In this document: one piece after another, positions 33,476 through 41,844 of the stretch
Position numbering within the stretch: position 1 is the stretch's first letter
How the letters are laid out: the number at the start of each line of letters is the position of its first letter
Source: Actinoplanes teichomyceticus ATCC 31121
Lineage (GTDB): Bacteria > Actinomycetota > Actinomycetes > Mycobacteriales > Micromonosporaceae
DNA: 64,000 nucleotides
Assembly (NCBI RefSeq): GCF_003711105.1
Contig: NZ_CP023865.1
Span: forward strand, 656,001-720,000
Reading direction: 5' to 3'
Position numbers and translations under genes: made by a program
The notes under the pieces: generated by a model
Told to the model about the DNA's origin: nothing
The model's database searches: none
Seen by the model: the letters and a program-made list of their open reading frames with translations, nothing else

Positions 33476-33590
33476 TGCTGTTCGCGGTGTTCTGCCGGGC
33501 CGGCGGTGTTCTGCCGGGCCGGCTTTCCGGGGCCGTCTGCTGTTCGCGGTGTTCTGCCGGGCCGGCGGTGTTCTGCCGCACCGGCTTCCC
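33467..33590. repeat. 62-bp intergenic tandem duplication
   Basis: A unit starting GGGGCCGTCTGCTGTTCGCG occurs at 33467-33528 and again at 33529-33590, with small changes at the end of the second copy. Each unit itself contains two GTTCTGCCG half-repeats. The region up to 33728 continues with shorter, degenerate echoes. It begins within the 3' arm of the glmM terminator, so a terminator half has been duplicated. Confidence 0.85.
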
Positions 33591-33728
33591 GGGAGCCGCC
33601 CGCTGGGCCGGCTTCCCGGCTGTCGCGGACTCGGGTGATGCTCAGCCGGCCCGCGGTGGGTCTGAGCTGTCCCAGCTATCCGCGGCCTCGGGTAGTGCAA
33701 GCTTTCTCAGCCGGTCCGCGGCCTCGGG

Positions 33729-34895
33729 TCAGGCGAGCTTTCTCAGCCGGTCCGCGGCCTCGTCGATCACTTCGGCGCGTTTGCAGAAAGCGAACCGGAT
33801 CAGGTGCCGCCCGGCCTCCCGGTGGTCGTAGAAGACCTGGGTGGGCACCGCGACCACGCCGCACCGCCCGGGCAGCTGACGGCAGAACTCGACGCCGTCG
33901 GTCCCGCCCAGCGGCCGGATGTCGGCGGTCACGAAGTACGTCCCCTCGGACGGCAGCACGTCGAACCCGGCCGCGGCGAGCCCGGCGCTCAGCCGGTCCC
34001 GGTTGGCCCGCAGAGCGGCCGTGAAGCCGGTGAAGTACGAATCCGGCAGCCCCAGCGCAACCGCCACGGCCGGCTGCAACGGCGCCGCGTTGACGAAGGT
34101 CAGGAACTGCTTGACCCGCAGCACCGCGGAGACCAGCCGGGCCGGGCCGGTGACCCAGCCGACCTTCCAGCCGGTGCACGAGAACGTCTTGCCGGCCGAC
34201 GAGACGCGCAGCGTGCGCTCGCGCATCCCGGGCAGGCCGGCCAGCGGGACGTGCGCCTCGTCGAAGACCAGGTGCTCGTAGACCTCGTCGGTCACCGCCC
34301 AGGTGTCGTGCTCCTGGCACAGCTCGGCGACCAGGCCGAGCTCGGCCGGGGTGAACACCTTGCCGGTCGGGTTGTGCGGCGAGTTGAGCAGCACCAGCCG
34401 GGTCCGCGCGCCGAACGCCGCCCGTAGTTCCGCCTCGTCGAACGAGTACCGCCCGTCCGGGCCCGGGCGCAGCGTGACCGGCCGCCGGACCGCTCCGGCC
34501 AGCGTGATCGAGGCGGCGTACGAGTCGTAGTACGGCTCGAAGCAGACCACCTCGTCGCCCGGCTCGCAGAGCGCCAGGATCGCCGCCGCGACCGCCTCGG
34601 TGGCGCCGGCGGTGACCGCGACCTCGGTGTCCGGGTCCCTGGTCAGGGCCCAGAACCGCTGCTCGTGCTCGGCGACGGCGTGCCGCAGCGCGGGGATGCC
34701 GGCCAGCGGCGGGTACTGGTTGGCGCCGGAGGCAAGCGCTCGGGCGGCGGCGGCCAGCATCTCCGGCGGGCCGTCGGTGTCCGGGAAGCCCTGCCCGAGA
34801 TTGATCGCGCCGGTACGCGCGGCCAGCGCCGACATCTCGGTGAAGATCGTGGTTCCGAACGGGCGCATCCGCTCGACCAGGGGGTCGGTGCTCAC
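33729..34895 (-). CDS. Class I/II aminotransferase (DapC-like)
   Basis: This 388-residue fold-type I PLP enzyme has LGQGFPDTDGP near residue 33, the NQYPPLAGIPALRHAVA region and the LNSPHNPTGKVF Asn motif. The Tyr of TDEVYEHLVFDEA and the Schiff-base Lys in SSAGKTFSCTGWKVGW are present. It resembles the actinobacterial putative N-succinyldiaminopimelate aminotransferase and the kynurenine/methionine aminotransferase group; substrate cannot be assigned from sequence alone. GTG start with GGAG upstream. Confidence 0.85.
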   Translation of the reverse strand: MSTDPLVERMRPFGTTIFTEMSALAARTGAINLGQGFPDTDGPPEMLAAAARALASGANQYPPLAGIPALRHAVAEHEQRFWALTRDPDTEVAVTAGATEAVAAAILALCEPGDEVVCFEPYYDSYAASITLAGAVRRPVTLRPGPDGRYSFDEAELRAAFGARTRLVLLNSPHNPTGKVFTPAELGLVAELCQEHDTWAVTDEVYEHLVFDEAHVPLAGLPGMRERTLRVSSAGKTFSCTGWKVGWVTGPARLVSAVLRVKQFLTFVNAAPLQPAVAVALGLPDSYFTGFTAALRANRDRLSAGLAAAGFDVLPSEGTYFVTADIRPLGGTDGVEFCRQLPGRCGVVAVPTQVFYDHREAGRHLIRFAFCKRAEVIDEAADRLRKLA

Positions 34896-34928
34896 CGTGC
34901 TCCGTCTCTCTCGGGAGGGGCTGCGGTC

Positions 34929-35936
34929 CTAGTTCAGGGTCAGCTTGTTGCAGGTGGCCGTGGCGATCCGGCCGGAGGCGGTGTGCTCGGACGCCGTCCG
35001 GCCGTCCACCGTGGCCCGGCAGGTGATGGTGCCATCGTTGATGGACCTGCGCACCGCCCACACCGAGATCAGCGACGGCCCCTGCATGGTGAGTGTCAGC
35101 CGCCACGGCAGTTGCGCGTCGGGGATCGTCTTGGGCAGGCCGTTCAGCTTCTCGGTGTAGAAGATGGTGGCTGGTCCGTCCCCGCTCACCTCGTACTCCA
35201 CGGTGACTTTCTGACCGCCGGGGATGTCCGGCAGGCCGGGCAGGTCGCTCGGCAGGGTGGGCACCACGGTCGGCAGCGCGGTCGGGAAGCCGTCCACCGC
35301 CTCCTGGGCCTTCTCCTTGCCGCGCTGGTAGAGCAGCACCCCGGTGGTCGCCACGCCGCCGCAGAGCAGCAGCGTGATGGCGAGGATCAGGGCGATCAGC
35401 GGGGTGTTGCTGCGCCGCGGGGGCGCCGGGTGCCCGGGCGCGGGGGACTGAGGGCCGTACCCCGGGTGGCCGCCGGGTGGGGGCGCTGCCTCGTAGCCCG
35501 GGTGGTCCGCAGAGCCGTAGCCCGGGGGCGGTGTGCCGTAGCCCGGGTGGTCCGCAGAGCCGTAGCCCGGGGGCGGTGTGCCGTAGCCCGGGTGGTCCGC
35601 AGAGCCGTAGCCCGGGGGCGGTGTGCCGTAGCCCGGGTGGTCCGCAGAGCCGTAGCCCGGGGGCGGTGTGCCGTAGCCCCGGTGGTCCGCAGCGCCGTGC
35701 CTGGGATGCCCACCGCGCGGCTGCGCGCCGTGTCCCGGGTGGCCGGCCGGCGCCGCGCCCGGGCCGTCCGGATAGGAGTCGTGGTACGGCTCGCCGGCCG
35801 GGTACGCCGAAGTGGGGTCGTAAGGCGGTGGTGACGAGTGGCCGACGGGGGGAAACTCCGCTGTCGGCGGGTAGTCCCGGGGCGGCAGCGCGGCATGCCC
35901 CGGACCGAACTCCGGCGGCTCGCGCCGATCGCTCAT
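34929..35936 (-). CDS. MmpS-like membrane protein with Tyr/Pro/Gly-rich repeat domain
   Basis: The 335-residue protein has a proline/tyrosine/glycine-rich cytoplasmic region (residues 1-175) that includes four near-identical 15-residue repeats GYGTPPPGYGSADHP. One membrane helix follows (about 178-203), then an extracytoplasmic domain. That domain matches the MmpS pattern: VTVEYEVSGDGPATIFYT, LPW, a Cys in GTITCRATVDG and a final Cys in TATCNKL. In mycobacteria MmpS proteins assist MmpL exporters; no MmpL partner is near. A GGAGAGGAAG site precedes the ATG. Confidence 0.8.
   Translation of the reverse strand: MSDRREPPEFGPGHAALPPRDYPPTAEFPPVGHSSPPPYDPTSAYPAGEPYHDSYPDGPGAAPAGHPGHGAQPRGGHPRHGAADHRGYGTPPPGYGSADHPGYGTPPPGYGSADHPGYGTPPPGYGSADHPGYGTPPPGYGSADHPGYEAAPPPGGHPGYGPQSPAPGHPAPPRRSNTPLIALILAITLLLCGGVATTGVLLYQRGKEKAQEAVDGFPTALPTVVPTLPSDLPGLPDIPGGQKVTVEYEVSGDGPATIFYTEKLNGLPKTIPDAQLPWRLTLTMQGPSLISVWAVRRSINDGTITCRATVDGRTASEHTASGRIATATCNKLTLN
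35493..35687 (-). repeat. 45-bp in-frame tandem repeat, about four copies
   Basis: The unit encodes GYGTPPPGYGSADHP within the MmpS-like protein. Copies are almost identical at the DNA level, so they are young. The motif is of the PPPGYG type seen in low-complexity cytoplasmic domains of actinobacterial membrane proteins. Confidence 0.9.
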
Positions 35937-36124
35937 CTTCCTCTCCCATCAGCCGATGCCGACGGTACGCCAGACACGCACGTCAACGTCACCCACCCGG
36001 ATGGGCGGGTCGCGCGCCGGACCGGCCCACCGGCCTGCCCGTCTATGTTTCCGATCACGTACGATGCTCAGAACGGTGCTTCTCGCGCATGACGTTTGCG
36101 TGAAAGTCGGCTACGCTGCCCGGC

Positions 36125-38008
36125 ATGTGTGGGATCGTGGGTTACGTTGGCAGTCGTCCGGCCCTGAGCATCGTCCTCGATGGTCTCCGGCGCCTGGAGT
36201 ACCGCGGGTACGACTCCGCGGGCGTCGCCGTCATCGACAATGACGAGGTTCGTACCGAGAAGCGGGCCGGCAAGCTGGCCAACCTGGAGAAGGCTCTCTC
36301 CGAGCGCACCGGCGACGGGATCGCCGCGGGGCGTACCGGCATCGGGCACACCCGGTGGGCCACCCACGGCGGTCCGACCGACCGCAACGCGCACCCGCAC
36401 CTCTCCGCCGACGGCCGGGTCGCCGTCATCCACAACGGGATCATCGAGAACTTCGCCAAGCTGCGCGCCGAGCTGGAGGCCGACGGCATCGAGTTCCGCA
36501 GTGACACCGACAGCGAGTGCGCGGCGCACCTGCTCGCCGCCGAGATGCGCGCGCTGCGCGAGTCCGGCGCGCAGGGCGGCCCGGCGCTGCTCGCCGAGGG
36601 CATGCGGCGGGTCGTGCGCCGGCTGGAGGGCGCGTTCACCCTGCTCGCGGTGGACGTCGACGTGCCGGACGCGGTGGTCGCCGCGCGGCGCAACTCGCCG
36701 CTCGTGGTGGGCCGCGGTGCCGGGGAGAACTTCCTGGCCAGCGACGTCTCGGCGTTCATCGAGCACACCCGGGAAGCGGTCGAGCTCGGTCAGGACCAGG
36801 TCGTCCTGATCACCCCGGACGACATCGAGATCACCGATTTCGACGGCGTCGCGGCGACCGGGCAGGAGTTCCACATCGACTGGGACTCGTCGGCCGCCGA
36901 GAAGGGCGGTTACGACTACTTCATGCTCAAGGAGATCGCCGAGCAGCCGCAGGCCATCGCGGACACGCTGCTGGGCCGGCTGAGCGAGCGTGGCGAGATC
37001 CTCCTGGACGAGGTCCGGCTCACCGACCAGGACCTGCGCGACGTGGACAAGGTCTTCATCGTGGCCTGCGGCACCGCGTACCACGCCGGCATGGTCGCGA
37101 AGTACGCCATCGAGCACTGGGTGCGCATCCCCTGCGAGGTGGAGCTGGCCAGCGAGTTCCGCTACCGCGACCCGATCCTCGACCGGTCCACCCTGGTGAT
37201 CGCGATCAGCCAGTCCGGCGAGACCATGGACACCCTGATGGCGCTGCGGCACGCCAAGGAGCAGAAGGCCCGGGTGCTGGCCATCTGCAACACCAACGGC
37301 TCCACCATCCCGCGCGAGTCGGACGCCGTCCTCTACACCCACGGCGGGCCGGAGATCGCGGTCGCCTCCACCAAGGCGTTCCTCACCCAGCTGGTCGCCT
37401 GTTACCTGATCGGCCTGCACCTGGCCCAGATCCGCGGCGTGATGTACGCCGACGAGGTCGCCGCCGTGGTGGAGAAGCTCCGCGCCACCCCGGACAGCCT
37501 GCGCACGCTGCTCGACTCGATGGGGGAGGTCCGCGAGCTGGCCCGTGACCTGCGCACCGCGTCGACGATCCTGTTCATCGGCCGGCACGTCGGTTTCCCG
37601 GTGGCTCTGGAGGGCGCGCTCAAGCTCAAGGAGCTCGCCTACATGCACGCCGAGGGCTTCGCCGCCGGTGAGCTCAAGCACGGCTCGATCGCGCTGATCG
37701 ACCAGGGCACCCCGGTGGTCTGCGTGGTGCCGTCGCCGGCCGGCCGGGGCGTGATGCGCGACAAGGTGGTCTCCAACATCCAGGAGGTGCGCGCCCGTGG
37801 CGCCCGCACCATCGTGATCGCCGAGGAGGGCGACGAGGGCGTGCGGGCCTACGCCGACCACCTGATCCAGGTGCCGCACACGCCGACCCTGCTCGCCCCG
37901 CTGATGACGACCGTGCCGTTGCAGGTGCTCGCGTGCGAGATCGCGGCCGCCCGCGGCAACGACGTGGACCAGCCGCGCAACCTGGCCAAGTCGGTCACCG
38001 TCGAGTGA
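36125..38008 (+). CDS. glmS: Glutamine-fructose-6-phosphate aminotransferase
   Basis: GlmS makes glucosamine-6-phosphate, the first committed step to UDP-GlcNAc. The 627-residue protein starts MCGIVGYVG, so Cys2 becomes the amino-terminal nucleophile of the glutaminase domain (TRWATHGGPTDRNAHPH follows). Two SIS domains come after residue 290, with GTAYHAGMV, ISQSGETMDTL and the ELKHGSIALI loop. It ends with the conserved PRNLAKSVTVE. TACGCT seven bases before the ATG indicates a leaderless transcript; no glmS ribozyme is present. Confidence 0.97.
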   Translation: MCGIVGYVGSRPALSIVLDGLRRLEYRGYDSAGVAVIDNDEVRTEKRAGKLANLEKALSERTGDGIAAGRTGIGHTRWATHGGPTDRNAHPHLSADGRVAVIHNGIIENFAKLRAELEADGIEFRSDTDSECAAHLLAAEMRALRESGAQGGPALLAEGMRRVVRRLEGAFTLLAVDVDVPDAVVAARRNSPLVVGRGAGENFLASDVSAFIEHTREAVELGQDQVVLITPDDIEITDFDGVAATGQEFHIDWDSSAAEKGGYDYFMLKEIAEQPQAIADTLLGRLSERGEILLDEVRLTDQDLRDVDKVFIVACGTAYHAGMVAKYAIEHWVRIPCEVELASEFRYRDPILDRSTLVIAISQSGETMDTLMALRHAKEQKARVLAICNTNGSTIPRESDAVLYTHGGPEIAVASTKAFLTQLVACYLIGLHLAQIRGVMYADEVAAVVEKLRATPDSLRTLLDSMGEVRELARDLRTASTILFIGRHVGFPVALEGALKLKELAYMHAEGFAAGELKHGSIALIDQGTPVVCVVPSPAGRGVMRDKVVSNIQEVRARGARTIVIAEEGDEGVRAYADHLIQVPHTPTLLAPLMTTVPLQVLACEIAAARGNDVDQPRNLAKSVTVE

Positions 38009-38016
38009 TCCGCCGG

Positions 38017-38046
38017 CGGGTTGCCGGGCCGTGGCCCGGCAACCCG
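38017..38046. terminator. Bidirectional terminator between glmS and the DUF1023 gene
   Basis: CGGGTTGCCGGGCC and GGCCCGGCAACCCG are exact complements with two bases between. The hairpin starts 9 bases after the glmS stop and ends directly at the stop of the convergent gene. Confidence 0.8.
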
Positions 38047-39552
38047 TCACGGCGTCCCGCCCAGGGTGATCGTGGCCAGGGCGTCCAGCGCCGGCCGGCC
38101 CGGCTCCCAGTAACCCAGGTGGCCGCCGTCGCCCTGGCTGGCGAAGACCCGCGCGCCGAACCCGGGATCGCTCGGATTGTGGCCGAACCACAGGTCCTCG
38201 GCCGGCCCGGCGAGCGCCGTCCCGGTCAGGCCGATCGCCAGGTCGCGGACCATGGTGCCGGGGGACACCGCCAGCCACTGGATCGGGTCGCTGCGCGAGG
38301 TGGACGAGAAGACCTGGCCGGCCGGCAGGCCCAACTGCGCCGCCGAGTCGACGCCGACCCCGGGCGAGCCGACGAAGACCACCCGGTCGGCGTCCATCCC
38401 GCCGGCCGCGGCCTTGCCCACCACCAGCGACCCGTAGCTGTGCCCTAGCACGGTCTGCCGCGCCGCCGGGCCGTCGTGGGTGGCCCGCAACCCGTCCTGG
38501 AACCGTTGCAGGCCGGTCGCCCCGGTCGCGGCCTGCCGCCCCGACCAGGCCTCGTGCAGGAAGTCCGGCGCGTCGTAGTCCAGCCACAGCACCGCGCTGG
38601 TGCCGGCGTCCGGCCCGAGCTCGCCGGCCCGGGCCGCGACCCGCTCGGCCCGGGTCAGCTCGCCGCCGAGCGAGGCCAGGTCGGAGGTCATCCCGGGCAC
38701 GTGGGTGAGCACGTTCGCCGCGTGGTCCGGGTCGCCGAGGGCGATCACGGCCCGGCCGTCGGCGGAGACGTCCAGCCCGATCAGGTACGCCCTCGACCCC
38801 CGCTCGTCCTCCAGCCGGGACGCCAGCCGGTCCAGCCCGCGCAGCTTGTCCGCGTCCTTCTCGCCGCCGTGGCGCAGCAGCCGATCGCGGCGGTCGGCCA
38901 GCAGCAGCCGGTTGGCCAGGTCCCGATCGGCCACCGGGACGCCGTCCAGCCCGGCCACCGCGGTCGGCTCGTTGCCCAGCAGCCACATCCGCTCGGCCGG
39001 GGACAGCCCGGCCCACCACCGACGCACCTGTGCCGGCGTGGCCGTGCAGTCCGGCCGGAAGGTGGTGGCCGGTGCGGCCGGCACGACGGCGAGCCCGGCG
39101 AGGCGGGCCGCGGCGCTGCCGTCGGCGGTGGCGGCCACCCGCAGCGCGGCGGCCAGCTCGGTCGCCGCCGCCCCGGCGGGGACCGAGCCGGAGTCGTCGA
39201 TCGCCACCCCGGCGGCCCGGGCCGTGACACGGGCCCGGTCGAGCAGCGCCCTGGCCCGGGCCAGCGCCGCGGCGAACTCGCTGAGCACCTGGTCGGCCCG
39301 CCAGCAGAGCAGCCGGAACAGCACCAGCCGGCGGCGCAGCACGCCGAGCCGCGCGGTGGCGGCGTCGGCGGCGGCCCCGGACCAGGCCGCGCGCAGTTTC
39401 CCGGCCAGTGGACCGAACTCGCCGCAGAGCACGCCGGCCAGCGCGGCCCAGCGCCGCCAGGCGAGGGCGGCGGCGGACCAGTGCGCCGGATCGGTGGCGC
39501 GCAGCCGGGCGTACGTCACCCGGGCCGGGGCGGGCAGCGCGGCGACGGTCAC
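38047..39552 (-). CDS. DUF1023 alpha/beta hydrolase with WXG100-like helical start
   Basis: This is a 501-residue protein. Residues 1-130 are helical and contain Trp-rich segments (PAHWSAAALAWRRWAALAG and AAWSGAAADAAT) like WXG/LXG-type secretion partners. Residues 230-480 are a DUF1023 alpha/beta hydrolase with the nucleophile elbow GHSYGSLVVGK and a final His in GGHLGYWEPG. The small helical gene just upstream overlaps it by 4 bases (GTGA). Such pairs occur in actinobacteria and may be exported by ESX-type systems; no ESX core gene is in the window. The substrate is unknown. Confidence 0.82.
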   Translation of the reverse strand: MTVAALPAPARVTYARLRATDPAHWSAAALAWRRWAALAGVLCGEFGPLAGKLRAAWSGAAADAATARLGVLRRRLVLFRLLCWRADQVLSEFAAALARARALLDRARVTARAAGVAIDDSGSVPAGAAATELAAALRVAATADGSAAARLAGLAVVPAAPATTFRPDCTATPAQVRRWWAGLSPAERMWLLGNEPTAVAGLDGVPVADRDLANRLLLADRRDRLLRHGGEKDADKLRGLDRLASRLEDERGSRAYLIGLDVSADGRAVIALGDPDHAANVLTHVPGMTSDLASLGGELTRAERVAARAGELGPDAGTSAVLWLDYDAPDFLHEAWSGRQAATGATGLQRFQDGLRATHDGPAARQTVLGHSYGSLVVGKAAAGGMDADRVVFVGSPGVGVDSAAQLGLPAGQVFSSTSRSDPIQWLAVSPGTMVRDLAIGLTGTALAGPAEDLWFGHNPSDPGFGARVFASQGDGGHLGYWEPGRPALDALATITLGGTP

Positions 39553-39836
39553 CGGGCGGCCCGGAGCCGGGCGGCGGCACGGGCGTCGGCCTCGGCGTAC
39601 GCCGCGCGGGTCGTCTCGATCCGCTGCGCGGCGCCGGACAGCTCGGCGCCGAGCTCACGCAGCCGCTGCCCGGCCGCGTCGGCGGCCGAGGCCGTGGCGC
39701 CGGTCGTGGCCCACGGCGGCCCGGGCACCGGTGGCGGGGCCGCGCCCGCCGCCTCCCGCACCCGCGACGCGGCGCCGGCGACCGCGGAGGCGGCACGGCG
39801 CAGCTGACCGGTGTCCACGTCGAGATCGGGATTCAT
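39549..39836 (-). CDS. Small WXG100-like helical protein
   Basis: This is a 95-residue protein rich in Ala and heptad-spaced hydrophobics: [19 protein letters not shown], a turn with PGPPWATTG, then a second helix [20 protein letters not shown]. The size and helix-turn-helix hairpin with Trp in the turn match the WXG100 superfamily, although the exact W-x-G is W-A-T. AGGAGGT lies seven bases before the ATG. It is translationally coupled to the hydrolase gene. Confidence 0.72.
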   Translation of the reverse strand: MNPDLDVDTGQLRRAASAVAGAASRVREAAGAAPPPVPGPPWATTGATASAADAAGQRLRELGAELSGAAQRIETTRAAYAEADARAAARLRAAR

Positions 39837-39902
39837 GGCGGCAACCTCCTGGGCCGGGGACGGACGCGCCGACGGTAGGCGGTTCCCGAAGCCGCCGGGG
39901 AC

Positions 39903-39937
39903 CCCTGTGGACAACGCTGCGCAGCATGTCCACAGGG
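39903..39937. promoter_or_regulatory. 35-bp palindrome containing two inverted DnaA-box-like sites
   Basis: CCCTGTGGACA (39903-39913) and TGTCCACAGGG (39927-39937) are exact complements, and GCTGC/GCAGC pairs at the centre. The left arm reads TTGTCCACA on the minus strand (39914-39906), identical to the actinobacterial DnaA box; the right arm reads ATGTCCACA, one mismatch. It lies between the divergent WXG100-like gene and acpS, just upstream of the acpS -10 box. Confidence 0.65.
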
Positions 39938-39963
39938 CGGCGGGGACCGTTAGGGTGTCCGTT

Positions 39964-40332
39964 GTGATCGTGTCTGTCGGCATCGACGTCGTCCTGGTGG
40001 ACCGCTTCGCCCGTGCGCTCGATCGGACCCCGCTGCTCGCCGACCGCCTGTTCACCGAGGCGGAGCGGCTGACCGGGTCGGGCAACCCGCGCTCGGCGGA
40101 GTCGCTGGCCGCCCGGTTCGCCGCCAAGGAGGCGGTGGCCAAGGCGCTGGGCGCCCCGGCCGGGCTGCGCTGGCACGACTGCGAGATCGTCAGCGACCCG
40201 GACGGCCGTCCCTGGTTGACCGTTTCGGGTACGGTCGCCGCCGCCGCGACCGAGCGCGGCATCAGCCGGTGGCACCTGTCGCTGTCGCACGACGGCGGGA
40301 TCGCGTCCGCGATGGTGGTCGCCGAGGCCTAG
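39964..40332 (+). CDS. acpS: Holo-[acyl-carrier-protein] synthase
   Basis: AcpS transfers phosphopantetheine from CoA to acyl carrier protein. The 122-residue protein has the two magnesium-site motifs, [15 protein letters not shown] at the start and [15 protein letters not shown] in the middle, and ends with [18 protein letters not shown]. The GTG at 39964 lies seven bases after TAGGGT, so a leaderless transcript is likely. It is followed by nnr and alr, a common actinobacterial order. Confidence 0.95.
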   Translation: MIVSVGIDVVLVDRFARALDRTPLLADRLFTEAERLTGSGNPRSAESLAARFAAKEAVAKALGAPAGLRWHDCEIVSDPDGRPWLTVSGTVAAAATERGISRWHLSLSHDGGIASAMVVAEA

Positions 40333-40344
40333 GAGGGACGACGC

Positions 40345-41796
40345 ATGCGGCAGGCATGGCGGGTCGCGGACGTACGCGCGGCGGAGCAGACCCTGATGGC
40401 GACGCTGCCGGAGGGCACGCTGATGCGGCGGGCCGCGGCCGGCCTGGCCCGGCGCTGCGCGCTGCTGCTCGGGGACACCGGCGGCGTCTACGGCGCCCGG
40501 GTGCTGCTGCTGGTCGGCAGCGGCGACAACGGCGGCGACACGCTCTACGCCGGCGCGGCGCTGGCCGCCCGCGGCGCTCAGGTGCGTGCACTGCTGCTCA
40601 CCCCGGACCGGGTGCATCTGGCCGGGTTGGCCGCGCTGCGCCGGTCCGGTGGATTCACCACGACCGACCTGCCCGCCCGGGCCGACCTGGTGCTCGACGG
40701 CATCGTCGGGATCGGCGCGGCCGGCGGTCTGCGCCCGGCGGCCGCGGCGCTGGTGAGCCGGCTCGGCGAGCTGCGCGGCCGGACCGGGCAGCGGCCCCCG
40801 GTGGTGGCCGTGGATGTGCCCAGCGGGGTGGCCGTGGACACCGGCGACGTGCCGGGCGAGGCGGTGACCGCGGACGTCACGGTGACCTTCGGCTGCCTGA
40901 AGCCGGCCCACGTGGCCGGTCCGGCGGCGCCCCGCTGCGGGCAGGTCGAGCTGGTCGACATCGGGCTGGGACCGGTGCTGGTCACCGATCCGGCGGTGCG
41001 GGTGGCCGAGGCGGCCGACGTCGCGGCCTGGTGGCCCCGGCCGGGGGCGGCCTCGGACAAGTACACCCGCGGCGTGGTCGGCCTGGCCACCGGCTCGGCG
41101 CGGTACCCGGGCGCCGCGCTGCTGTCCACGGCCGGGGCGCTGGCGGGGCCGGCCGGGATGGTGCGCTACGCCGGCAGCGCCCACCGGGAGGTGGTCCGCG
41201 CCCACCCGTCGGTGGTGGCCGCGCCGCGGGTGGGCGACGCCGGCCGGGTGCAGGCCTGGGCCTGCGGCTCCGGGCTGGGCACCGACCACGCCGCGCGTAC
41301 CGAGCTGCGCAGCGTGCTGGCCACCCCGCTGCCGGTGCTGCTGGACGCGGACGCGATCACCCTGCTGGTCGGCGGCGAGCACGCCGAGGACCTGCGCCGG
41401 GACGCGCCGCTGGTGCTGACCCCGCACGACGGCGAGTTCAAGCGGCTGGCCGGGGAGGCGCCGGGCGCCGACCGGATGGGCGCGGCGGCCCGGCTGGCCG
41501 CCTGGACCAATGCCGTGGTGCTGCTCAAGGGCGACCGGACGATCGTGGCGTCCCCGGGCGGCGAGATCTGGGCCAATCCCACCGGCACCGCGGCGCTGGC
41601 CACCGCGGGCAGCGGCGACGTCCTGGCCGGCTTGCTCGGGTCGCTGCTGGCGGCCGGCGTGCCGGCGGTCCGGGCGGCGGTGGCCGCGGCGTACGTGCAC
41701 GGCCTGGCGGGCCGCCACGCGGCGCTGGCCGGGCCGGTGACCGCGCCGGACATCGCCGCGGCCGTGCGCCCGGTCCTGGCCGCTCTGCTGGGGTGA
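40345..41796 (+). CDS. nnr: Bifunctional NAD(P)H-hydrate epimerase/dehydratase
   Basis: This enzyme repairs hydrated NADH and NADPH. The 483-residue protein is a two-domain fusion. Residues 1-215 are the YjeF-N epimerase (LLLVGSGDNGGDTLYAG, VVAVDVPSGVAVDTGD). Residues 225-483 are the ADP-dependent dehydratase, a ribokinase-like fold with LDADAITLL, LTPHDGEFKRL, VLLKGDRTIVA and the terminal TAGSGDVLAGLLGSLLA. GGAGGGAC precedes the ATG, 12 bases after acpS. Confidence 0.94.
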   Translation: MRQAWRVADVRAAEQTLMATLPEGTLMRRAAAGLARRCALLLGDTGGVYGARVLLLVGSGDNGGDTLYAGAALAARGAQVRALLLTPDRVHLAGLAALRRSGGFTTTDLPARADLVLDGIVGIGAAGGLRPAAAALVSRLGELRGRTGQRPPVVAVDVPSGVAVDTGDVPGEAVTADVTVTFGCLKPAHVAGPAAPRCGQVELVDIGLGPVLVTDPAVRVAEAADVAAWWPRPGAASDKYTRGVVGLATGSARYPGAALLSTAGALAGPAGMVRYAGSAHREVVRAHPSVVAAPRVGDAGRVQAWACGSGLGTDHAARTELRSVLATPLPVLLDADAITLLVGGEHAEDLRRDAPLVLTPHDGEFKRLAGEAPGADRMGAAARLAAWTNAVVLLKGDRTIVASPGGEIWANPTGTAALATAGSGDVLAGLLGSLLAAGVPAVRAAVAAAYVHGLAGRHAALAGPVTAPDIAAAVRPVLAALLG

Positions 41797-41844
41797 CCAC
41801 CCGGTCCGGGGGAAACTGTCGTACCCCTCAGTAGGGTGGATGGC

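Noticed and set aside
36000-36124. A glmS ribozyme upstream of glmS
   Set aside because: No ribozyme core sequence is visible, and the leaderless -10 box leaves no room for a transcribed leader.
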